Below are positions 50,201 through 62,200 of a stretch of DNA of 64,000 bases, in pieces. The notes under the pieces were generated by a model. It did not search any database. It was not told where the DNA came from and was given only the letters and a program-made list of their open reading frames with translations. Both the position numbers and the translations under genes were made by a program. Within the stretch, counting starts at the first letter, position 1; each line of letters begins with the position of its first letter. This stretch comes from Phoronis australis (taxonomy: Eukaryota; Phoronida; Phoronidae): contig NMRA01000137.1 of NCBI GenBank assembly GCA_002633005.1, positions 1 through 64,000 of the forward strand, read 5' to 3'.

Positions 50201-53200
50201 CCAATGACACAAGCAAAACATTCATGACGCTAATCAAGGTATCTTTCATGTGTTGACAGTGTGTTACAATTAGAATGCAGTGACCATGCAATTCAAATGT
50301 TTCCAGACAAAAATCATGTATACAAAACAGTTGGCTAAATAACAGTCTATACTAATACAAATTTACTACCTTGCACTGTTTCATGATGATTTTCCAAAAG
50401 CCTTTAATCAGTCTGACTAAACATTACCTGCTTCTGCGTTTGGCCCGAGACAGAAAGGCTCGCATGACTGGCTTGGAGGGGTCAAACATGTGCGCCACCT
50501 GCAGGAGCATCCCCTCATCAAGTTCCATCAGAAGGTCTTTCAGCATAACCACATAAAGTAGAGCAAGGCTGGGCTTGGACAGGAGGAACTCGACCAAGTC
50601 CGTCGAAGACATGCAACGTAAAATAGCACCTGCAACGACAACTGACCACTGATGTACGTGTAATTAACATTTCTCAATTGTTAGCAAACAGTAATTTCCT
50701 TTGTGTGATGCTCCAGATGAGATGTACCTAAAGTAGACTCTTGACTCGGGCTGCATACCGTTAAGAATTCTCAATACCATTCAATATCAATATTTCTCTT
50801 GACACCATAACTTAACAGAATTTTCCTAAACAACAACAGATATAAAAAGTGAATAAAATAAATGAAGGAAAGATAACCCTGCGTGTTCACTAATCACCTA
50901 TTGTGGAAAATTAGAGACGAGGCCGCAAAGACATGCCAGTAAGATGCATTTTTTTGATGTACTGTGGGACACTCCTAAGCTTTTAAAACAAGCTGAATGT
51001 CACTTCCGAAGCCAATTTATTTTGAAGAAATAATGACTGTTCTTTTATTACCGCACTACACAGTCATGAACCTGGATTTTCTCAAGACTTATAAGAAAAC
51101 CGGTGCTTTTGCTATAGGCATTATATGACTATTTCCTCGATAACAGTTAAGTAAAGGTGAGCAGTCCAAGTCTTGAAAGTAGAAATGATAGGCGAGCATC
51201 TCCAAGTGGAACTAGCAGCGTAACTAGTTATGAATCTGTGATTATTTAGCCATCGTGACGTAGTGACAATAGTAATATTTAGTGGAATGTACATACTGTA
51301 AAGTTTCTTTAAATTATAACACAATTTAGCAGAATAGTAAAATTTCGTTTGATCAAATTTTTTTAAACGAGAGTAAACACGAAGACAATTTTACTTGATT
51401 TCTTGAAAACTATATTGTGCAGATGTCATCAACAAACACAATGAGATTTTCAACATTTTTGGCAATACAGCGTCAGTGTCTCAAAAATGAAAAAATGACA
51501 GTTTTGGCCGTTATTTTTGTTTAAAGTTGAAGTACCATCATACATACACCCTCAACTACTACATCATAAAGGCTTCATACTGTCTACACTGAACCCACCA
51601 TGTCCAATCTTGGCAACTTCATGTCCGTGTTCCTTCGCCATCAGCACTTTTAACTGTTGACTGTCCAGCTCCATTTTACCATTTTTCACCAGCAGCTCAA
51701 CAGCTTCAATGATGAATCCTCGTTTCTGCAGTGAAAAACCCACAAAGCACAAAGTGACAGTCAAAATTCGTAGCTAAAAAGCATAAATTTTAGTTAACTT
51801 TTCTAAAATGATAAGATCATTGTAACCAGTCTTCCAAATGGTGATCTTTTCCCTTTAGTTGTTTTCGCGAGCAGCAGCACTTCCTTTTTCATGCACCACA
51901 ATTCTTTTCCTAGAACCACATTTCCTTCCTCATGAATCATAGTTAATTCTGAGCACTGAAGAAGCAGGAGAAAGTATGTACTTCACAAGACGTATTAACA
52001 TATTACAACAAGGCCACCTATATTAATATAGGTAATTCCACTTTTGAAGCTCAAAACTGATTTCTTACCTATTACACTTTTGTAAGAACATGTCATTGAA
52101 GCTGTCTGTCCTGAATCGTCATCAATTTTACAGGGCTTGGAATGACCAATGGCGAAAAACGCGGAAATTTTTACGGCCCGAAACATGCGCAGCCAGCCTT
52201 GAAAAAGTCAGTGTGGACCTTTTGCCGACCAAAATCGAGTGGACTAAAAAAAAAAACGGTACCACCTCCGGAAGCATGCGTCTGCGTCTGTCTTAGCTCG
52301 TCTGCCACTCCCACCTCCAAGCATTTTTTGGCTACAGAGTCGTAGTATTTGTCACTGCGGTTTACAATCACACGAGCCGCCATTGAGGAAATCCACCGTG
52401 CTATCCCAAAAGCCCCGGCAATGTTGACAATTTACGTTCCTCCGAAACATAAAGAGCAACTTCCACTTTTCGAGGTGAAAGTCGTCGGCAACGCGGCGGT
52501 AAGAAAGACATTTGCCGCGGAAATTTTATATCAAATCCGATTTTTTTACGCGGAAATATAATAAAATACGCAGAAAGAACATTTGAAAAAAGCGGAAATC
52601 CGCGTTTCCGCGGAAAATTCCAAGCCCTGATTTTAGAAAGAATAAACATACCATAACTTTCATATATACACAAAGTGTTTCAAAATATAGCAAGTCAGTT
52701 ACACAAAATAATAATTTATGACAGACTTCACAAACCTTTGCTACTTCAAACATTAAATCAGCAAAGTTGAATTCGGCCAGCATTTTCATAGCAGTTCTCT
52801 CATTGTAGGAAGTATTCATGACTAGAAACTCCCTGAAAAGCAGAATCACAACATTAAGCCCCAATAAACCCACACATTCTGTAAAAGAGAGGTGAAATTC
52901 TGATTCCGACCACTTATCCCTATGAAAGTGGCCACAACCTGTTACCTTCTCACACGTGAGAAGTGATTTCTGCAAAGAAACAATAGTGTGTTGTTCTTTG
53001 AAATCGTGCTAAATGCATAAAATGACACGCCATCACAAGGCAATGTGTTGAGCCTGGTCTTAACCACAAACTGCCGAACAAGTTCCTTCAATCCCCTGAA
53101 GTCAGCTGCAGTTTGACTAAGGAACAATGTGCCAACAATTTCATAATGGTGAGGGGTCTAAATCACAATCTTTTTTATGGTGAAAGTCTGATTTATAGCC

Positions 53201-56200
53201 GCTTTAAAAACGGGTGCTTTACGTGTGCTTTCGTCCCTTTTGAGTGCATTCATGTTTTGAAATTATTTTAATTTTTTAAAATAGCACTCACTTGAATAAA
53301 CGACAGCGTCCACCATTTTGTTTTTATGATTGAAGGTCAGTTTATAGCCACTTTAACATACTTCAGCTAACTCCAATTTTTTTGATACAAATTCAGAAGG
53401 ACATTAGACAGAAGGACCCGGACTCAAGCTGCAGTCAAGGTGGAAATCTTTTATGACTTGTAATAACCATGTGGGGTAGTGTGGCCACGCATGATTCTGT
53501 GGAGGTGAGGTGTACACACTATGCATACACAGTACCATAGTCGACGATGGTCATACAAAATAACATAGATCATGTTCGGAAACAACAAAATCTCGCGACT
53601 ACCCCTTTACAATCTACGAGTAAGGCCTAAAGCTGCACATCAGCACGGTAAAATCTCACCAAATTTGGACAAAAATATTGCCAAACGTGGACCTTCTGCA
53701 TTGTTCAAAGGCTTCAAACATAGTCATGAATGCTCACAAATTCTCTGAATTATTTTCTCATGGGAGCTATAGTTGAGATCCTTTAAAATGTTATCGCATT
53801 TACTAATTTATGCTACTTATCTTTGACGAGAAAAACGAAAAAATATTGCTCGTCTGCTCCATTATGTCCTATATTAGTGAGACTTTACCGTACTCAAGTA
53901 CCTAGGAATATGAATAGAAATAATAAAATATACCCACATAATACCAATACCAAAAATAATGGCTTTATTATTGGTCCAAGTTACGTTCTAAGACTTTAAC
54001 TTGGTTTGTTCGTAACAAGTACTCGGCCTGTTTTGAGGCTATCAGCATGTCCCATGATGGTACATCAGTAAAAGGTACCACTTGTTTGTGTAGAAAGACT
54101 TTTCATGAATTCTAACATAAATTGCATGAAAATACAGTTCTCTTTTTGGTGAATATTCAAGATACATGAACGCAAACTTTCCTTGTCAATATCGTAACAA
54201 TTGCTCACTAGAGGGAGTCTCATTTTTATGATCGACAGGACTGATGTTTTTGAGTCACCTGAACTGGCCCAACAACTTCCTGTCATCGGGGTTGGTGTTC
54301 AACAGTTGGTAAAGGAAACAATGTACCACCATGTCAGAGAGTTGGCACTTGTCACTGTCAGTTAAGTCCCCTTGTCGGTTGCCTAGCGCCTGCTGTATGT
54401 AGGTCATGACCTCTGACATACGCCCATGTTTGGCAAAAGCGTGCACACGCTGCACATGCGGACACTACAACATTTAATTAAGAATACCAATACTCTCAAT
54501 TATACTTCTGTAACCTGTCAGTTGATCATATAAATTAATAACTAAAAATATTAGAAATAGAATCATGTTTCTGCTATAAGTAAAATATGTAAATTCCATG
54601 GAAGAAGTCAGGTTCTGTGAATTCCTTCCATTTTCATTTATTGCACAAAACCGGTGTCTTTAGCTACAAACCACCAACCTTCGACAACTGAAACAATCGC
54701 ACTGCGTGGACATGGTCGCCTTTTGTCAGAGTGTACTCGGCAGCCATTTTGTACAAGGCATTGATATCTAGGCCGAGCATAATGCCCAACTTCTCAGCAA
54801 GTGTGTCGGACACGTTGACAGCCAGATGAAGAAACAGGCGCTCGGGGGAAGTTCTAAAATAACGCAAGCCCGTTAGAATTTAAGTTACGATGCTACGGAA
54901 CTTACAATAGAGTTTCTGAATTTGTGGATGTAGTCTCATAAAGCTTCTTTGCCAAAAAGAGGTTAAGGTTACGCAAGACCTTCGTATCAAATCCTGGTAT
55001 TTAGCCAAACATTCACAAAACCATTATAAGATTTTAACTCAGGCAAATATTTTCTTGAACTAGAAAGCCTGTAGAATTTTATTTTATTTTTTACCAATCT
55101 GCCATCAATTGGATCGCGGGACCACGCGCGTTTAGTAAAATTGTGCAAAAATGAAAGGTTAAATTATGATTGGTAGCAAAACAGCACTAATTACTTCGAT
55201 ATAAATGCTCAACAAGAGCAACGCAGAGCGTTGAAATGCGCCCACAATTGCACCGTATACGGTATCCTTCTAGGGTTGTTTATTGGTACCATAAAGTGGC
55301 CAGTAGAGGGCATATATGTAGTATGTTGTACTTTGCAAAATGGAAAGGCATGGTCATTGTCTCCTCAATAGGCTAGGGGCAAAATGTGAGTGATCTTCAT
55401 AATACAAGCACATCCTATACATCAGTTGCTTAAAGCACCACAGAAACATAGAATTAAAAACAAATTTACCAACATACGAGATTAGCACAGCATTAGAATG
55501 CCAGAAACAAATTTCTACTTGGAACTTTTCCTTCATAGTCACGAAGTAACACAAAGTATACACCTGAAGACCTATGAAAATACAGAGGTCAATGTAAAAT
55601 ACTAAAATTGCCACTAGAGGCATACCGGTAGTCAGAATCATCCTAAAGTCGTCATCGTCCGTTGTCAACATCACATAAATACACTTGCTAAATTTAGTAA
55701 AGATCCTGCAAACGGTTTGGGAGATACAGCCATGGGCGCAAAAAAAAACTGCCACTAGGAGGCGCCACAGTAATCAAAGTCATGGGAAATTCAGCGTCAA
55801 CCGTCCTCTTCATAGTAAGAACATACATGCCAATTTTCACAATCATACTTAGAGCGGTTTGGTTGATAGAGGGGTGGACGCCAAAAAACAGACTCAAAAA
55901 CAGTAAAAATGGCCACTGGGTGTCGCAAACTAGGTCGAATTCATCCGAAAACGGGAGGATAGCGTCATCGCACTAATAGGTGCCTACATACCAAATTTCA
56001 TGAAAATCCGTTAAGGACTTGTGAAGATACAGAGGTAAACGTAAAAAAATAAAATTGCCACTAGGCGGCACACTGGTAGGCGGATCCGTCCAAAAGTCGT
56101 CATCTTCCATTTTTAACATCATATAAATACACTTACACAATTTCGTGAAGATCCTGAGAACGGTTTAGGAGATACAGCCATAGGCGTAAAAAAAAAACTG

Positions 56201-59200
56201 CCACTAGGAGGCACCACAGTAGTCGAAATTGTCGGAAAATCATCGTCAACTGTCCTCTACATAGTAAGCATATACATGCCAATTTTCACAATCATCCTTT
56301 GCGCGGTTTGGTTGATAGAGGGGTGGACGCACAAAAACACTCGAAAACACTAAAAATGGCCACTAGGTGGCGCAAACTATGTCGAATCCATCTGAAAACG
56401 GGAGGATAGCGTCTTCTCACCAATAGGTGCCTACATACCAAATTTCATGAAAATCTGTTCAGGACTTTTGAAGATACAAAGGTAAGCGTAAAAAAATTAA
56501 AATTGCCACCAGGGGGAACACCGGTAGTCGGATCCGTCCAAAAGTCGTCATCTTCTATTGATAACATCATATAAATACACTTTCACAATTTCGTAAAGAT
56601 CCAGCAAACGGTTTAGGAGATACAGCCATAGGCGCAAAAAAAACAAAAATGCCACTAGGAGGCGCCACAGTAGCCGAAATCGTCGGAAAATCATCGTCAA
56701 CCGTCCTCTACATAGTAAGCATATACATGCCAATTTTCACAATCATCCTTTGAGCGGTTTGGTTGATAGAGGGGTGGACGCTCAAAAACAGACTTGAAAA
56801 CACTAAAAATGGCCACTAGGTGGCGCAAACTATGTCGAATTCATCCAAAAACGAGAGGATAGCGTCATCTCACTAATAGGTGCCTACAAACCAAATTTCA
56901 TGAAAATGCGTTAAGGACTTTTGAAGATACAAAGGTAAGCGTAAAAAACTAAAATTGCCACTAGGGGGCACACCGGTAGTCGGATCTGTCCGAAAGTTCG
57001 CACATGCCGTCCCATTCATGAATGGAACATATGTGTCAAATTTCATGAACGTATGTCAAAGGGTTTTGGAGATAGAGCAGCGGACGCCGGACGCCGCCAG
57101 GACGGACGGACGGACAGACGGACGAACGGAAATGACGGCTTAATGGGTCCACATATAAATATGTGGGAGCATAAAAACCTGTTAGAGTTTTCTAAATTAT
57201 CATTTTGTTTTTGTTTTACGAGAAATTTGATTTTTTTATGTGAATCATAAACATCCTATTTTTGATAGCCCCTCATACAAAAGTGGAACACTTCAAAAAC
57301 TGTTCCTACCAGTGTTTTGGAGAACACGTGATACAGCCCTATTTCTTTGAATGCAAGTTATTCCTTCACTGGAAAGGTTCACCTTCATAGAAAATTTGAT
57401 TTAATCCATCCAGTGAGTTTAACCTTTGCGACTATGTCTTGACCTCAGTAACCCTTTGTTGAATTTTAAACCAAGCTACTTAATCACACAAACTATCTAT
57501 TTCAAACCTTTCTGTGCTAAAACAGAAAATGAGGTCCATCCCGAACAGACCATTGAGGGTATCAAAGACTTAAAAAGGCGTCAAACGGCAATCAGTTTTA
57601 ATGGGGTTGACCAACCATTCCCAGAACTGAACTGCTGAAAATCAAGACCAGGGGTATGCGTCATGACAAGTGACTGACAGAAAACTAAAGTCAAAAATTT
57701 TGTCTCATGCTCCACACAATCGTTTATGAAAAACAATTAAACCTCACGAGTCATGAGAAAAACCACAACGTTTCTGAGAATATATGCATAACTGCTAGTT
57801 ATTGAGATAATTTTAAGAAAAATATTTCTAGATTGCAGTGCACTTATAGCAAAACGTTTTTCCAGCAATTGTTAAGTGGCAGTGTAAGGCCAAATTTCTG
57901 TCTTAAGTCTTGAACCAATTTCATGAAACAAACCCTATGTGCTCTCAGTTTGTCACGGTACAAACCTGCAGTTTTCATCGCAAGGAAAGTTTTTGAGACC
58001 ATTCTCAGTTTCATGACTGCCATGCTACAGCTGTTAACAGGAATGAGATACCATCTTAATTTGCAAGCGCATAGATCTTTGAACTGTGTTTGTGATTAAC
58101 TCCCATTTGGGTTATAAGCTAATAAATGAAACCAAAAATATAATGAAAAAAAAAATCAAATTTCCAGTGAATACATTTTTGATGCAAAAAATTTTTACCT
58201 CGGTCGACACTCATACACAGATTCTTCTGTGACAATAAGACAACCATCCAGCACTGTATGTGTCGCCACTGGTATTGAGTACACTTCCGCGTCATTGATC
58301 ACCCGTGACCCAGTCCACATATGCCCACTCGACCACAGCTGTGAGCTTGTAATGCTGTCCTGTTTGGAGGAGAACGAGTCGCCTTCCGCTGACGAACTTG
58401 TAGAACGAAAACTGTTTTCCTGTTTTTCCGTCCCATCAGATGATGATTCTTTCGACTGAAGGCTGTCATCAATTTGACTACTATCACCATCTAGTGGAGA
58501 ATTACCAGAAGATTCATTGAGAAAACTGAAAGACTTCAACATTCTTCTAAGCACATTTGAAGGTGATGCATTCGGACTCTCCTGGCCAGCGACAACTTCT
58601 TTGTGTTCAGATCCAGTGCTGCGTCCTTCGGTCACATTTGACGAAATATCACCATCAGCTGTCGGTGAATCAGATTCTGACTCTGAGTCAAATGCTGCCC
58701 TGGCTTCTCTCTTTTCATGCCAGTAGAATGGGTAGCATTTCTTGTAAACCTTGACAATGGATGTCTTGCCCGGTAGGCAAAACTGTTGAATTGTTGCATC
58801 GACTTTATTCTTCTGAAACAGATTGATGTGATGTATTTATAATCACGAGAAATCGAAATTCCCTCACTAGGTGTCGCATGTGAAGCAACTGACCTTCCCA
58901 TAGAAATGCCTGCATTCGACTTAGTCATATGGGAACCTTAACACACAAACAATTCCTATGTTGATGATCTGATTCCTGCTCGAGATGTCAACAAGAGGTA
59001 CCTTAATACAATAGCATTGCCAAGTTCATATCGACTTGCCCATTGCCATAATCATGACAAAACCAGTAACATCCCCCTTTACCAGCCATCAGAATAGAGA
59101 CAGTTGATCTATCCAATACAATTTCTAGGTTCCTACAATTCCATGCTATGACCAAAACACAATCGCTTGGTCACGCCAGATTAGCAAGACCATCTGCGTG

Positions 59201-62200
59201 TGTGTACAGATGGCCACAGGTTTATCTCCAGGGCAGGGAAATCACAGCTTACTGCATCAAAGGATATAGCAGTACTTTTTTCCATGAAGTTTCCACTATG
59301 ACAGAGCACTAGCAAACCCTGGTTAAAAACTAACCTTCACAGTTCCTCCCTTTTGCTGGGATGAGAATTCGGCGTACTGATTGGACTGTACTGTGACAGA
59401 CTTACACATCTTGTGAGAAGTGAACGTCAGACGATCGGTGAAGACAATTTCCAGTATGTCAGATGGAACCGAATACACAAACAAGGGGGAATGCTCCATG
59501 TTGCTGTCAAAGACCTGAAGGAAAGAGGAAATAAAAAACATTCACAGGACAAATTGGAAACAGCATAAAGAGCTTGTGTTGGAAATAAAACAATTTAATC
59601 AGAATTATTTTGGCCCCATAAGTCAGTAACAAATACAGCAGGGGGCAATAGCCAGAAAAATAATCAGTGGAAGACAACACGTTACAACTGAGCATAGTTT
59701 AACCTGCATTTCATTTTAACATTGACTTAAGCCACTACTAATGCTCAACTAATTCAACATCAATTGTTTGTTCAAAGAGAGCTCTCCTCCACCTAGGAGT
59801 CATTTCTTAGGGGGTAATAGTCACTTACAGGGGCAGTGCATTTTGAGAACCACTTATCTCCACCGAATAGCGGGCATCAAACTGGTTCTAAAAATTCGAA
59901 CCCCTGTAAGTGACTATTGCCCCAAGGCAATACCTGAAATCCCCAGGGCAATAAAATCCCCCACCCTCCGTCCGTCTCTCCCTCTGTGTTTATAGAGAAA
60001 AGCTCGTCTCACGATTTAATCAAATATTTAAAAGCTATGGTGTATGTTTGTCATAGAACAGTGTAACGTATTCTTACAAAATTGACTTACTTCAAAAGTT
60101 TGTGAATTCGTGTCCTCAATCCCCACGAAGTGTCGTCCTTTAGCATACTGAGATGTCATATGGCAGCCACTGGGTAACTTGTTGAACCGACTTGGAATGA
60201 AGGTTGTTTTTGCTTCCTCTACCACAGAAAGTTTAAATGCATGCTACCTTTTGTTACCAAACTGTTGCTTTATGCATCTTAATACTACTTATTTGTTAAT
60301 CTGCATGGCATGTTTTTATAATGGATAATCATATACAAACTGATCAGCTCTCACATATCATGTACAATTATTGTATAATGGACTATGCCACAATAATACT
60401 CTGTTGAATAGGAAGTGTCAAAAAATTTAAGAAGAGAAGGAAGGTTAGAAAGCGAGAAGAGGGGTACAGAGAGAGGAGGAGGAGGGATGTTGGTGGGGAG
60501 GATAGGAGAGAGGAGAAGATAGAATGAAAGAAAAGCCATGGAGGGAAATAAGAAGAAAGAATAGACAACGTTTATGAAGAGACAGACGGAGAGAAAAGAA
60601 GAGGACAAGCACACACCTGAGCACTGGAAGATGGTGTCTACTGGCAGGTGGTGGCTGTCGATCTGCTCAAAGCCCATGTTCTGAACATCCTTGTCAACAT
60701 TCCACTGCCAGTCAACATTGCGTTTCTCCAGGTTTAGTCGCCACTGGTTACCAGTTGCCGTGGTGATCTGAAACACAGTGTAGGGCGACTGCGGGGTGAC
60801 ATACAGGTAAGGGCTCTCCAGTGTTCAAAGGAGTCCAACGTTCATACTTGTAGTGCACTATACTGGTTATATTTTACAATTAAAAACTTGAAAATATAGT
60901 TTTGAAAACCCAATTCACACTCAGTACGAGTGTCGCCGATTTCACCTCCAACACTAATCACAAACTTGCTTCGGCATTGTTGGTGCTAAAAACCAAGCCT
61001 ATATGATCACACTCATTACAGAACCTGAATTGAAGGTTGCTTTACTGGGGACTTCCGAAAGAGCCCCTACCAGGAAAAAGCAACCACAAAAAGCAACCAC
61101 GGTTGGGCTCTTTAGAAACAAGGATCAAAAACCTCATAGGAGCTCTTTTTGGATTATTTTGTGAGACTGGAACATGAAAAAAATGTTGGCAGTATTTCCT
61201 CAGTGTTGGGTCTTTAAACTTAGTATTAAAATATTTGAAATTGATCACTTGAGATCAAAAGCATTGTTAGACTTCTCTTACAGGAGTCGAGCAGTCAGCA
61301 GATTGAAACCCTCCTCTTACAACTTCCCTTGAAAACTCAGGGCTGTATGAGGGCGTCATAGGTGGCAATTCTAGTTCCCAAAACAACCCCACCACTTTTT
61401 TCCAAATGACTCCCTCGGGGCTCTCATTTGAAACAAGGTAACAGTGGTAAAAAGGTGGTTTCCGAAAGTGTCCTGACAGAAATCCCCAGTAACAAAAGTA
61501 AAGATCAAAACTAAATAAATTGCTACAACTGTGAAAAGAAAGCCAACATTTACCATGGGCTGTTAAAGGTTGAATACTATCTAGAATGCCATGGTTATTT
61601 AGATAGCACGCCGTCTATTATAATTATTATAATGATGGTACATGACATAAAGTGTTACCAGAGCATAAGTCAATGACTGTCTATCATCCTGTATCAGCTC
61701 AATGTTGGTCACGTGACCGGTGACTTCACTTTCAACAACGACATTCTCCGTAGTCATGTTAACAAATAGGAGCTTCCCATTCTGAAAAGGAAAGTAATGA
61801 ACAGAGGATAATGAAACGTTTTGTTCCACTTGGTGTTGTATCTGCGACTGAAATCAACAGGAATATCAATTGAGAACAAAAAAAAAATGTTATCCAAATG
61901 CTCCTTTTCGTACAAAATTTTAAAAATTGTAATACTATCACAGTTTTTCGCACACTCTACAGACCTAAAGTAATCCTTACTCAATCAGAAATTTGTATAG
62001 TATTTCCCTATGGATAACACTCAACTTAAAACTTCCAAAACGGTTGCTGAGTGAAAGCCACACAATCAAGTTTTTTTTCAATACATGTATTTACCCAGAA
62101 AGCATATCATTAGTGATTAGTAGATACAGCTGGGGTTGGGTGGTCCCAACTACGTAATATCTTTACAACATACTAGAGGACAATACGTCATACAAATAGA

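Noticed and set aside
52526-52975. 149-codon minus-strand frame
   Set aside because: Only its 52832-52736 part is a real exon (EFLVMNTSYNERTAMKMLAE); the rest is intron and transposon sequence.
57087-57131. GGACGGACGGAC run as a possible CRISPR-like or telomere-like array
   Set aside because: A short tetranucleotide run at the edge of an interspersed repeat, with no spacers and no array structure.
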